A DNA stretch of 64,000 nucleotides from Rachycentron canadum (lineage: Eukaryota > Chordata > Actinopteri > Carangiformes > Rachycentridae). Made by a program: the position numbers and the translations under genes. Below, piece by piece: positions 49,001 to 60,063 of the stretch. Every line of letters starts with the position of its first letter. The stretch's first letter is position 1. Where the stretch lies: the NCBI GenBank assembly GCA_038496675.1, contig CM076653.1, positions 25,757,643 through 25,821,642 on the forward strand, given 5' to 3'. The notes beneath the pieces were generated by a model. It was not told the DNA's origin. It did no database searches and saw only the letters and a program-made list of their open reading frames with translations.

Positions 49001-52000
49001 ACAGTTAAAATAATTATATGAAAGCTTTTAGCGGGAGCCGCAACACAATGCCTAGTTGAGCTATTTTCACATGAATGAACAAGTGTAATGAAGTGAGGTT
49101 CATTTTGCATGCCTTTCAGCAAAACATTAATTCATCAAAATTAAGTGCATCATCAATGCTTGGACATAAACCACTATTAGACTTGAAGATTAATGCTCCT
49201 CTGGTGTATCATGTTGTCAGGATGGATTAGAGTTGCACTGAAATTAAAGCAAAGTAACAATTTACAGCCTGCAGTAAGGAAGTGAATCAGAGCAAATGTA
49301 CAAAGTGTTTGATGGAAGCAGCTGAAAATAGGACAGTGGTCAGATGTTGTCTGCCTAGTGGAGTGGACAGACATGCATTGTGAACTATAGGAATAAGATC
49401 CCTACTGTGAGGAAAGTAAATATTAATGGGCAACAGCAGAATTGTTTCTGCTAGATCTAATGGGCTAAAATCATGGGGGTAATTAAAAAATAAGATGTAG
49501 AAGGTTATATAGCTACTGCAGGCTTACTGCAGGACAAGATGTCCATGCTCAACTGACTCAGTTGACCATAACTTACTCTCTCAAAAAGTATAAAATGCAT
49601 ACATTTTTTGATCACTACAAGTGTGGATGATTTTCTGTCTTTTCAGTCTTAAGTGCAATGTAGGACATGGAAATAAACATTTAAAAAAAAAAATGCATGT
49701 TAAAATGCATGTGCCCATAACATTTCCATGCTCTGGACAGTAAACATTGCTTTTAAATTACATTTCTGTTAAAATTAACACTTATTATATTATTTTGTTA
49801 GTTTAAAATTTTATAGTTTTAATAATCAGTTCACAAGCAGTTCAGTTCACTGTCGGTCATTGCAGACATTTTCGAAATTCCTCCCTCTCATCTCTCTTCC
49901 CTCCTCCTCCTCCTTCTCCCCACCCCTCCTTCAGTTTGTCATCCGCCTACCACGCGGCCCCCTGCTAGACTTCTACTCCAAACGCAGCTGAGGGGCCGTC
50001 TCAACCCTGCGGAAACCCCACACAGGTGTGAGTGTGAGCCATGGAGAGCGCACCTAGTCCATCTATCCATCAAGCGTCCTCTAGCTTTTTCTTCTCCTCC
50101 TCCTCCTCCTCCCTTTGCTTCCTCTGCAACATCACTGTAGCATTTTTCATCTCTCATCCTCTGCTCCACTTGAGAAGCTGCCCCTTGTTTCTTTTTTTCT
50201 GGTCTCTGAGGAAAAAGACTTTTATTCCTTCTGTTCCCCACTGCAGCACAATATCCCTGGTTTCTCCAGTCAGAAACAAGACGTGTTCTCTAGACTGATA
50301 AGGACTGAAAATGACAATCAACCCACTACTCTTGCATTTTCTGTGAAATTGTTTGGATTTTAAAGATACAAACCAATCAACGAGAATTGACTTCTATCTG
50401 TTTTTTAATATGTGACCATATCACTTTCAGCCTGCTTTTTATTTTTTATTTATTTTTTTACACATTTTGAGGTACATTTATATTGTCCATTGTCTTAAGA
50501 TGTTGTATTTAGATAAGACAATCACTGTGATGTTTTGGTGATACATTTTTTCTAGAACACACATCAAATAAGCACTAGAAAACATTAAGACCTTGATTTT
50601 ACTCTGGTTACTGAAAATAGTCTTAGTCACAGTATAGTGTTTCCTGTGATAGGAGACCTTGAGGCAGCTCTATTGTAATACGCATTAACCTCTTTGTCCT
50701 TCACCAGTATTACCAGACATTTCTTGTTGCATGACTTTTTGACCATCGAGTTTGACCAAAGAATAAAAGGCATTCCTTATACAGTTAAAATGACAATGTT
50801 TGTTCCTTTCAAGGAGTTTAGATTTTGCCATTTAACTTAAATTACCAGACTAGAAGTACGTCCCTGCTGTATTACTGATAGTGCATGTCATTTTTGTCAT
50901 GACTACCTCCTGAATGAAGATTTAAACAAAAGAAAAATCAATTTCATTCGACATATACCCAATTATATTCAATGACATACAGTGTGCAGCTAAACCTGTA
51001 TTTAGTATCCATTTTATTTGGTTACCTACTATAGTGTGTTGTATGGAAATGGGTAGAGTTGGCGATTGTGATTCCTGGAATATGTTTGGTTTGGAGCATT
51101 AAAACAGTGTTGATTAGACAACCACCGTCCTTGGTAAATGTGTAGTGCCTCATAAAATGGATACTGTGTGCACATCATCTATACGTTGTTGTATATATTT
51201 AATTTGCATGCATACGTGTTTATAATCATTGTTAATTCAGCTTGTTGTACTACCTTGTCAGCAGGAATTACTTTACCTTTTCATGATCACATAGTGACTA
51301 TGTTTTGTCTTTTTTAGAGAGTGTGCATTAGTTCCCTATGCAGTGGTTCAGAGACAAAGGCTGCACATGAGGAAACCAGCAGCAGTTTGGGCTTATCAGG
51401 CATATCCAGGCCCACTGTGTGCCACAAGAGTGAGCCTGATAGTGTCGAAGCCCATGGTGCTCCTGTTGAGGAAGAGTCATGTGATCAAGACGAGGTTGTA
51501 TTGTTTGAGACCTCCTTGGTGCCCATCGTAGAGGTGGAGATGGCGCACTTGCCTCCTTCGCTTGAACCCCACTGTAAAGCTTTAGATGAGACCCAGAAGG
51601 AGGAAGGATCATATCCTGGAGTGTCGGAGTGCTCTGGGAGGATAGTTGGATCTTCCCCAGCTTCTTATTTCAGGAGCGATGGTCCACAGGTCATACGCTG
51701 CTTCCAGGTAGCCTGCTGACTCCCCCAGGGTGATGCTGATCCTGTCTCTGCTTGGCCCTTTGTAATTTCAAGCCTGTCACACTTGCTCACTCCTTTGCAT
51801 TAACCTTAAATCTGTAAAGGGAGTATTAGTGTGGTGTGAATTGTGCTCATCGTAGTCAAATGTAACTCTGGTTGCTGCAGATGTGTTGCACGCTGGTGTG
51901 CTAAGTTCTCAAATATGGTGATGGGTCGTTTTAACTCTAGAACATTCTTCTCTGCCGTAAAACGTTTCTAAAGTAATTAATTTCCCTTTCATCGTCTTTC

Positions 52001-53299
52001 AAACACACTTGATATTTTCCATTTCCCTTTCCCTTCTGTAATAGTTGGTGGTGGGATGGGGATTAACAAGGTTGTTGCTTCCAGAAATCTTAATTTAATA
52101 AATTTGGTGAGAAGAAAGGGCTGTTGCAATGAAAATCTATCCACACAACTAAGACGTGGGAGGGAATGCATGGTGTGAAATGAAATGGTTGCCCTGAGAT
52201 GCAAAGTGTCTGGTTAAACAGCCACTCATGGGGCTATGCTCCCATCCACAGCCCCCTCTGGTGCAGACCCAGACAGTCACCATCACAGCTGTCTCCAACT
52301 CCTTACCCACTGGCATCTCAACCACAGAAGTCCCTATCGTGCCGACCAAGACCTTCACCTATGAGTCTTCAAAGGTAGGAGCTCCAGCACCTGCTCAACC
52401 CAGATCTGTCTCAGCTTTATTGCATGGGTGGCTGCACAAGCTGACTATAAGCAGGTCTGGGAGGACCAGGCCAGGGGCTCCAAAATGAACTTGAGGCAGC
52501 AGAGCCCCTTCCCTGGCTGAGACTCGCGGTTACAGAATCTGAAACGATTATTCAGCCTACCTTCCCTTTGGTAATGTTTTCAGGTGACGGTTGACGGGAC
52601 AGACGAGGTCAAAGATGCCACAACTGTGTCCAGCTCCAAGAACATTACCTCAGAGACCACAAGTGGCACCACAGTCACTACCACTACCACTCACATCTCA
52701 AAGGTCAGAAGGACGAATCCTGCTCTTGCCTTTATATTATATTATATTTCATTTTATTTGACTCTTATATTTTCTCTTTCATTTACCAGGTAGTGAAAAG
52801 TGGTTCTTCAGAGACTCGTGTGGAGAAGAGGATCGTCATAACTGCAGACTCTGACATTGATCAAGATAAGGTACAAACCCTCTGCCCATTACACAAAACA
52901 ATGCTGGACAAATATGTATATTCACTCTCTAGCTGGAAGCTGTCAGTCATTAAATGTGAAATGACAGCTAAGAGGAGGATATCTTAGCTTAGCATAAAGA
53001 CTTAAAAAAGGGGGAAATGGCTAACCTGTCTCTGTCTGAAAGTAAAGATATAACTTAATGAACTAACTTTCTGGAGCCAGGCTAAACTAAGATATGCTAA
53101 AGTAAGATAAGATCATCTACTGCTAGCTGTAGCTTCATATTTAAAGGACACAAGTGATGTGATGATCTAACTAATTATTCTAGTAAAAATAATTTAATGA
53201 AGACAATGTTGATGACTTTGAGTTTACTGATTCAGATGAATACAGGTAAACATAATGTCTATCTTGCAGGAGAAACATGGCGGAGCATCAGCATTGTAA
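34051..53299 (+). CDS. epb41: Erythrocyte membrane protein 4.1 (4.1R), giant form
   Basis: Membrane-skeleton adaptor linking spectrin-actin to transmembrane proteins. Thirty exons modelled: 34051-35334, 35739-36026, 36148-36252, 36386-36504, 37076-37294, 37499-37586, 37962-38114, 38440-38537, 38902-39074, then the eleven array exons to 44268, then 44940-45145, 45456-45524, 45656-45700, 46397-46459, 47824-48003, 51318-51707, 52252-52374, 52584-52703, 52790-52870 and, least certain, 53270-53299; 6,699 nt, about 2,232 residues. Family marks: headpiece [15 protein letters not shown] and [20 protein letters not shown] from [10 protein letters not shown] to [17 protein letters not shown]; a 63-nt exon giving [20 protein letters not shown] (spectrin-actin binding); then [21 protein letters not shown]-terminal block [20 protein letters not shown]. 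These fit 4.1R better than 4.1G, N or B. ATG 35973 matches the internal start of the 80-kDa form. Many exons are probably alternatively spliced. Confidence 0.9.
34400..35220 (+). other. E/K-rich headpiece insert of epb41
   Basis: Inside the first coding exon, about 270 residues are almost only K and E with some A, V and R, in short repeats such as KKKEEEKAK and KEEEKVK, encoded by AAG/GAA/GAG-rich DNA. Neighbouring + and - charges at i/i+4 spacing suggest a stable single alpha-helix or long unstructured spacer. Mammalian 4.1R has a much shorter acidic headpiece here. The flanking headpiece motifs on both sides are conserved, so the insert is an expansion within the exon rather than a mis-assembly. 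The low-complexity DNA also produces a long antisense Ser/Phe-rich frame, which is not a gene. Confidence 0.85.
36520..36740 (+). repeat. Interspersed teleost repeat, copy B
   Basis: In the epb41 intron after exon 4. Carries AGAGTTAGATGAG, GATACCACTCTTCTGTCTG and GCCAGCCTGGCTCTGTGCAT, matching the same family as the copies at about 16.3-16.7 kb and 53.0-53.2 kb, in the forward direction only. Limits are approximate. Confidence 0.7.
41694..41790 (+). pseudogene. Exon-like remnant in the W-motif array, first
   Basis: After an acceptor TTATTTTCAG the phase-1 frame reads [20 protein letters not shown], resembling the acidic middle of the array exons. It never reaches a W motif, and no donor follows at a sensible place. 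It is best read as a decayed array exon, though chance similarity is possible because the pattern is low in complexity. Confidence 0.35.
42097..42492 (+). repeat. Recently duplicated exon-intron unit (312 bp period)
   Basis: The 84-bp introns 42097-42180 and 42409-42492 are nearly identical (both end ACTGTCTCTGTTCATATCAG and differ at only a few positions), and the exons they separate are the three most similar in the array. The period is 312 bp. The copied intron shows that the duplication was of genomic DNA by unequal exchange and is recent compared with the other units. Confidence 0.9.
43894..43978 (+). pseudogene. Exon-like remnant in the W-motif array, second
   Basis: After GTGTCTATTAG the phase-1 frame opens with [12 protein letters not shown], clearly like the start of the neighbouring array exon (VTTVEHAQV at 41872). 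It then loses similarity and has no W motif or donor before the next exon. Looks like a truncated, dead copy of an array exon. Confidence 0.6.
48004..49934. other. epb41 intron
   Basis: Between the exon ending GQPLPSADG and a possible alternative last exon. No further exon, repeat family or RNA gene was recognised. Confidence 0.5.
49935..49991 (+). other. Possible alternative last coding exon of epb41
   Basis: A good acceptor (CTCCTCCTTCTCCCC...CTTCAG) leads in phase 0 to [18 protein letters not shown] and then TGA. Joined to the exon ending at 48003 it would give a protein of about 2,003 residues that lacks the C-terminal domain. It is followed by a plausible 3' UTR with AATAAA near 50763. 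I do not recall a matching mammalian isoform. Confidence 0.5.
52965..53185. repeat. Palindromic interspersed teleost repeat, copy C
   Basis: In the epb41 intron before its last modelled exon. Forward half: CTTAGCTTAGCATAAAGACT, GGGGGAAATGGCTAACC. Reverse half: GAGCCAGGCTAAACTAAG, GCTAGCTGTAGCTTCATATT. The two halves would fold into an imperfect hairpin. Same family as the copies near 16.4 and 36.6 kb. Confidence 0.7.
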
Positions 53300-53368
53300 C
53301 TGAATCAACACCTTGGTTCAATTCCTTTGAGTGTCCACCTCCGACATCAACATCAGAGTGCAGCAATC

Positions 53369-53416
<48 letters not shown>
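53369..53416. repeat. (CA)n microsatellite
   Basis: About 24 uninterrupted CA copies, just after the modelled epb41 stop. Confidence 0.97.
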
Positions 53417-53419
<3 letters not shown>

Positions 53420-55836
53420 CCAAAAAGAAATACCACAAATCTGCACCTGGTAACTGAGTAGATGTTAGATCTTTATTTTATTTATTCATTTTTTTTCATT
53501 GTAGGTAGAGGAGGGCTGCTCAGATCTCAAGTTTTGATTTAATGCTTATCCCATTCTAGTGTTCAAAAAGCTTAGCGGATAAATTTTTATTGGTTAAAAA
53601 CAGCATTTTCAGTTGAGTGATCTCAGTTATGTTTGCTTTTAAATGCTTTTATTTTCCTAGTGGTTTTTACTTTTTTTTTTAACAAATGCACTGTTTCCAT
53701 TCTAGTTTAGACACCATTACCAGCATATATTCCCTTGGTGCTGCTAGGGAAACGTTAAGACTACATTCAAGGGAATGCTTATTTTTGTTGTTGTTTACTT
53801 GTCTATTTAATTCAGGAGACATTTTTTTTTTAATGAAATGACATACCTCTCATCAATAAGTGAACATAGATATTCTGTGCTCAAATTTGGACAGTTTGTT
53901 TGGCTTTGTTCACTGCTCAGGTACAAAAACAAAAAGCTTAAATCTTTTCTTACCCAACCAGCCAACTGGTAGCCTACACATTATTGTAAAGTTTGAACTA
54001 AAAATTGATCTATTTTGAAATATGTCTCTTTTTTATAGGATAATGCTTTTATAGTATTTGTAAAAATTGAGGTTTTTAAGTTATTCATATCCATCTTGTC
54101 ATGAAATGGTAGGTTACAATTGTAACTAATTTCGACATCTCTATTTAAGACCTTCTTACCTGACTTGCCTGACACCCTGAATCATTCTTATTCGTTTCCT
54201 CTTGTAGTCCACCAAGTTTATCAAACCTTTAACAATTAAATGTCAATGGAGTGCTTCCTCAGCCCTATTTTATTCAGTAGAATAGAAACCATAATTGCTT
54301 TGAATATATATGGTTGATAAGAAACATTTTACAAGTTTTGGTCTGTTTATCTCAGGTTTTGATATTCTTTGTAAGACTACAGACCTCCATATGATTGTAT
54401 GCGGAATGTCCATATATGTATATCCATCCCTACTTTAAATGTACATTTATGTTCAGCCAAGTGAGGTCAATTAATGTAAAAGCTTGTCTGTCACAGTAAA
54501 CACGTGTAAGAAGTGAAGGCAGCTGTCCCAGTATATGTGGCTTTTCTCTCATAGGAGCACAAGTTGTCTTTTTTACATGTTCTACTATACAGTAATTTAT
54601 TTGTAAAGTAGGAAATGTTTCATGTGATTTGATGTACTGTGATGTTTCGACACAAGTTGGTTCCCAGGCTTCCACTAAAGATGTCACAATGTTAAATATT
54701 GCATTCATTATCAACCAAGTTTGTAAAGCCTTTTTACCATGTAGTCTAAGTAGATTGCTCTCTCACTTGCTGTTTTCCTGTACCTTTCTATAGAGAAGAA
54801 AAGACTTAAAATATATGAATCCCTTTTAGGTAGCATGATTGTTAGCAAACTCTTAACTCAAAAAGAAGCCATTGGTATTGTAGCTACATGGATGATGCCA
54901 GCAAACTCCTGGAAGAAAATGTAGAATTTCACATGATGAAAAATTTTAGGTTTTAGACAATGGAAAATATTGTTGCTTTGTGACTTATCCCTGTCTTTTT
55001 ATGAAAAAATAAAATGCATTATTTTGCATTTTGGTGGGCGGTGTATATGTGAAGCATACATGAATGAGATCTTGGTAAGAAATAAACATTTATTGCCATT
55101 CACTTGTTTCATGGTGGATGTTGCTGTATGTTCAATTAACACAAAACAGTTGAGAGAAAAAAAAAAGTGTCTAGGCTGCAATATCACAATGTAAACAAGT
55201 TGAAATCTCAAATATGCACTTAAACAATAAGTTGCAAAAGCCAAGCACAAACATAACCACTGAATTTAAAAGGAAAATGAACAACTTAAAAATAAAACTG
55301 AAATCAAGCATATTGCCATTTTAAAGATGAGCTCTCTTTCTGCCTCGCTGTTAAGTTTCTTGGAAATAGCACCTCATCACGTTTTCAAATAAAATCCATC
55401 TTAACAGAACAGGATCTCTGACATTTGTTCTGCAGCACAAGTTAATATGATTTGATGCAATTTAGTGTCAACTTTCTAATATTACTGATAAGGCAAACCT
55501 GTCTGCAGCTGGTTACAAGATATCCTGTTACATTCAATCACTTGCAATGGAGCCACAACAAACTAGCGTTCATTAAAGCCACGTTTCTGTTTTAGAGAAA
55601 CAACCGTAAAATGTGAAAAGGTTAATCAAGAATCAATCAGGAGATTGATCCTATGGCAATAACATGTTTAATACAGAAAAACTAACTTGTACAACAATAA
55701 GTGTTTCACTGAATGAGAGATAATGGCTGAATCTAGATAACTGTACAGGCATTTATTGGTAACATATAATCCTCTGCTTCAACAAAGTAGTAAATGACAA
55801 AGTCTTTGAGTGCACCGTCTTTGTTGAAGCAAAGTC
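53417..55836. other. epb41 3' UTR and spacer before csnk2b 3' end
   Basis: AT-rich sequence between two convergent genes. An alternative epb41 last exon is possible at 53505-53537 (phase 0, VEEGCSDLKF then stop). Several AATAAA signals occur (for example near 55009 and 55082). The last few hundred bases should be the csnk2b 3' UTR. No other gene was seen. Confidence 0.5.
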
Positions 55837-55973
55837 CTAGCGAATTGTCTTGACTGGGCTCTTGAAACTTGATGCAGCCTGAAGTTGAAGTTGATAAGCC
55901 ATTGGGTGAATCTTGAAACCATATAGCCTCAAAAAGGAAAAAAAAAAAGATCACCACCAGAACAATAAGACAT

Positions 55974-56011
<38 letters not shown>

Positions 56012-57844
56012 AAAATTTTGTGATTTAGATGATAAATGATGATCAAATACCAACTTTCCTGTACTTTTGCATGTTTTTAATAAATATATATTGTGGCAAG
56101 ATTTTAGTTAACATTAATGCTAGTGATAAATGACGTGAGAGTGAGACATACAAACCTTGGCACGAACTGGTTGGCTGGTCGCTTTGAACGATATTCTGGG
56201 TGCACCATGAACAGCATGTGGGGGAAACCTGTGCCAAAATAGGCTCCATCTGTGTGGTGGTGTCTGGAGGATTTAGGGGTGTAAACATCCATGCACTTTG
56301 GGCAATAAAGCTTCACCATTGCTTCCCCTGGGATGTCTGACAAACCTACAACAGACAGGAGAAACATGTTGAAGGAGTTTGTCTTCATAACCACTGACAG
56401 AGTAACAGGTGCAGCACAGTGTTTGGTGGAAAGGTTCAAGAAAAGTCACTTACCAATAGGAAGCATTGGCTGGTTCTCACAATAGACTCTGGGGCAATAG
56501 CCAAAATCCCCTTGTTGATACTTTTCCAACTGTAGAAAACAAATTTAGAAATCACAGCTGATTCTAGTCGTGGAGAATGTAAGAATTAAAGTTAATATTT
56601 AACAACCGACCATCTGTGCAATGCCTCTGTTGGTGAGGATGTAACGTGCATGTATAAGCCCATAGAGTAGGCAGCAGAGATGCTCTATCAAGTCACTCTG
56701 GTTTGGGTTATCTTCAAGCTCCTCATCTGTCAATTAAAAGCAACATGAGCAGTTAAATCACTGACACTGTTCTATGTTATTTATGTGGCCAGTGGCTTAC
56801 GTGACAGTCTCACCTGGCTCCAGGTCGAGAATCATGTCCAGAGCCTGGCGATAGTGAGGCACCTGCTCATTTAAACCTGTCAGGTTAAATTTGTCCTGTA
56901 TGAAATCCTCATCAACCTGTAACACAGCATTAAAAGAGTGAATGGCAATCGATTGCATTAATTACTGTTGTGACAGCATATTGCCACAGCACACTGATGT
57001 GGCAGCCTTATGTAAGAGTTTAACAGGATTACTTAGCTGCTACCACTGAAAAAAGCAAGGAGCTAAATTTAGAGTTGCTGCGAGTCACACACTGTTGCCA
57101 ACACTGATTACACTACAAAAAACTGTCTTCAAATTTCTTTGTATGTCCAAAACCCAAAGTTTTTCTTTTGTGAAGTGGACAATTAATATAATCCCTGAAG
57201 TAAACACACAACTTCAACTATTTTTTTCCCTTTTTTTTTTTTTTTTTTTAAAATACACTGTCACTTAGTATTTCATGAATGTAAAAAATGCGAAGAATTT
57301 AACAGTAATTGTGGTATATGCTAAACATTAGGCTCCCTACTAAGTCAGTACTCAGAGTGAGTTTTATTATAGAGAACAAATATTTTTTCTGTTTAATTAG
57401 GAAATTGTAGATTATAGAGATATAGATATATTGCAGGCCATCTTGTCTTATGTATGTCAACCCACTGGTTTTCAATTATGTTCAAGTCTAATGACTGTAC
57501 ACATTTTATAAATTCAACCACTCAAAAAAGTGGAGAAAAGCAATGAATCCTCCTATTTGAAAGGTTGAAACCAGCAAATGTTGAACAGCAACATTCAGCA
57601 ACTGACTGGTGCATCTCTATAAACCCATATACAGGCAAAAACACGCATTATTAAAATGTATGAACAGGTTTGTGTTGGCTGAGGTGGCTGCAAAGTGTTC
57701 AGCCGTCTGACATCCCGAGGAGCTCCCCTCTCAAATCCCAGTTTAACAAAGAAAATAATCCAGGAGACAAACCTCACAAAAGAACTCATTCCCTCTCAGG
57801 CCACAGAACCAGGATATCCAGGAAACCTCCTCTGAGCTGCTCAT
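55837..57844 (-). CDS. csnk2b: Protein kinase CK2 regulatory subunit beta
   Basis: Regulatory dimer core of the CK2 tetramer; it stabilises the alpha subunit and steers substrate choice. Exons in transcript order: 57773-57844, 56814-56916, 56611-56726, 56454-56529, 56156-56345, 55837-55927; 648 nt, 215 residues, exactly the usual length. Seen: N-terminal [13 protein letters not shown] with its autophosphorylation serines, acidic loop [16 protein letters not shown], destruction-box-like [10 protein letters not shown], zinc-finger CPRVYC and CPKCMD pairs, and C-terminal FKSPVKTIR. Odd: where vertebrate CK2-beta reads DLIEQAAEMLYGL, this reads [13 protein letters not shown]; there are also Y-to-F, P-to-S and N-to-S changes elsewhere. 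All splice sites and the frame are intact, so it looks functional. The acceptor of the last exon (TTTTTGAG) is short. Confidence 0.95.
55977..56004. repeat. (TA)n microsatellite in a csnk2b intron
   Basis: About 13 TA copies in the last csnk2b intron. Confidence 0.9.
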
Positions 57845-58019
57845 CCTCCTGACAAACCAAAACAGAGCGGACCAGGACTCATTATACAGCCTCGCTGCTT
57901 GGCTAACAGCTAAACACCGGCTGGTCAATTTCTCATGACACAAACCTGACAAATGCAGAATTGACACTTTGTCAAACCATAGATCCAACAAGCCGGAGAT
58001 GTTATTTCTATGTTTTAAT

Positions 58020-58330
58020 GTGTATAATCTTCAATTTGCCCTTTGAAGTTGTGTCTCCAACCTGGTGCCTGTGTTAGCCCTTTATTTTCACGCTAGCTTT
58101 GTAGCTAACCGCGGTTAGCACAGACAGGTAGCGTGGAAAATATATAGTGGAACTGCAACATTTATTTCGTAAGTATTGTCTTTGGATATTTACACCAGTT
58201 TGCAGAAAATCCCTTCCACTTACCCTTTTCTATGTTAATTAACACATTAACTTGCGAGCTTTGCTAGTTTGTCGTCGCTTCCTGGATGATAAATACGTTT
58301 TCCGGTCATGTGGAGTTTTCAAAGTTTCTC
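58020..58330 (-). promoter_or_regulatory. csnk2b promoter and probable non-coding first exon
   Basis: Read on the minus strand the interval carries two ETS-type sites (ACCGGAAAA near 58305 and CAGGAAGCG near 58280) and CG dinucleotides in an otherwise AT-rich stretch, with no TATA box. Position upstream of the csnk2b start at 57844 and GC content fit a housekeeping promoter. The exact transcription start cannot be read. Confidence 0.45.
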
Positions 58331-58799
58331 TCGTGACGCATATTTGGGAACCGAAATTAAATAAAATGTGACAATGTTGATAAACTCATTTTATTAAAAT
58401 ACACTTTTCATTCTATAATTTTTTAAAATCGGCTTTCAATGAATATACAATATTTCTGAATTTCCGACAGAATTTCGTTATGTGATGTCTTTAAATATGT
58501 TCACATTTTATCTTAGAAAATTAACCTATAAAGACGTTTTGTATTAAACTGAGCTGCTAAAACATTATATGAAGCAAATAGACCATATAATTTATTTGCC
58601 TATAATATGGGGGATCTGTACAGCAGTCATAATCGCAAATAGGCCCAACACAAGATTTATGCAGATTATACTATTTAATAAAATTACACTCCTTACACAA
58701 GTTTGATTCCACCCACTAACATGAGTTTAAAACCACTTAGATGATTTTTAAAACTGAAAAAAGTCATATTGTCATTACAGTTTAGGATGATGAGCCCTT

Positions 58800-60063
58800 T
58801 CAGGGAAGGTCTGAAAAGGTTTTGCGACGAGGTGGTCCAGCATCTTTCTTCTCCTCTTCCTTTCCCATGCCTTCAAACATCAAGATCCTGATCAAGAAAA
58901 TTACTTGTAAGCTACTACACAATATTATTATAATTGTAAACCTTAAATAGATTTATACAGTATAGGTTCGGTACAATCAGTACAGATCTTAAGTACTTCT
59001 AGCAGATAAGCCAATATTACCAACAATATCAATCGTAATTTGATCAGATAGATTTGGGCTTAAGGCCGTAAACATGATCAGTAACTTCATATTCATTCCC
59101 CTGCTAACCCTAACCCAACTTTGAGTTTCCACACACTCTCAAAATTACCCAGTATTTCATACTTACAACTTTAGTATTGCATTTCTTTTTCCCAGCATCA
59201 TATTCAGGAAGTCATTGTAGCTGATAGTGTCTTTTGAAGTCCCTCCTACCACTTCTGACATCATCTTTTTCAGCTCTAAGTGAGTCTTGGCCAATCCAAG
59301 TCTTTCCAGCATTCTTTTTAACCCCATTATATCTATAGAATTGGTAATTCAAACAAAAAGAAAATGAATAAAAGTTGCTCATATCTATATACATCTTTGT
59401 TGTGAGTCACAACTGAAAGCAAAAGTTGCTCAAAAATATTTTAGGGCTGTAAGAGTAGTGCACTTTCACCTATTTCTCCTTTGTCATTCAGATCAAACTC
59501 CATGTACTTTTCTGTAATACAAACATATCTCATATGTATAAGTATGTCTCATTCCAAAATGTATGGCAGCACTAGATAATAAAAAAATCACTGAGGAGTG
59601 ATGGGTCAGCCTTTAATAAGCCTACTCACTTTTAAACATTTCCAGGTTTGCAGCAAGGTCTTCCTCTTCTGCATATTGAGGATCTGAGAGAAAAGCCTTA
59701 AGGAACGGTACATACACACCAAAAAATAAATTATACATATCAATATTTGTATAACACTGGTAAAGAAAACACGTATCTCCTAAACTAATAACTTTCCTAA
59801 ATATGTCAATTATCAGTTCAACACACCTCATTGATAGAGTTCAGCTTTTCTTCCTGTTGAGACTTGAGAAGACCATATGCTTTACCACCTATGAAAAAAC
59901 AACCAATTCACAAAAGCCCCCCCCACAAAAAAAAAAACATTAAAAAAATTCAGAATATGTTGTTCTTTTAACAACAGCTGTTAAATTTGCTGTAAGACAA
60001 TATAAAGAGACACAGGTCAAACAGATAGCAGAAAAACGTGACCCTACCTTGAGCACTGTCCAT
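58800..60063 (-). CDS. aif1: Allograft inflammatory factor 1 (Iba1)
   Basis: Small EF-hand, actin-bundling protein of macrophages and microglia that acts at membrane ruffles and phagocytic cups. Exons in transcript order: 60048-60063, 59827-59888, 59630-59696, 59470-59511, 59167-59332, 58800-58887; 441 nt, 146 residues (human 147). Matching blocks: [33 protein letters not shown], the first EF-hand [11 protein letters not shown] followed by [39 protein letters not shown] and the tail RRKTFSDLP. The alternative AIF1L differs in its tail, and adjacency to csnk2b also favours aif1. It is on the same strand as csnk2b and upstream of it. Confidence 0.94.
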
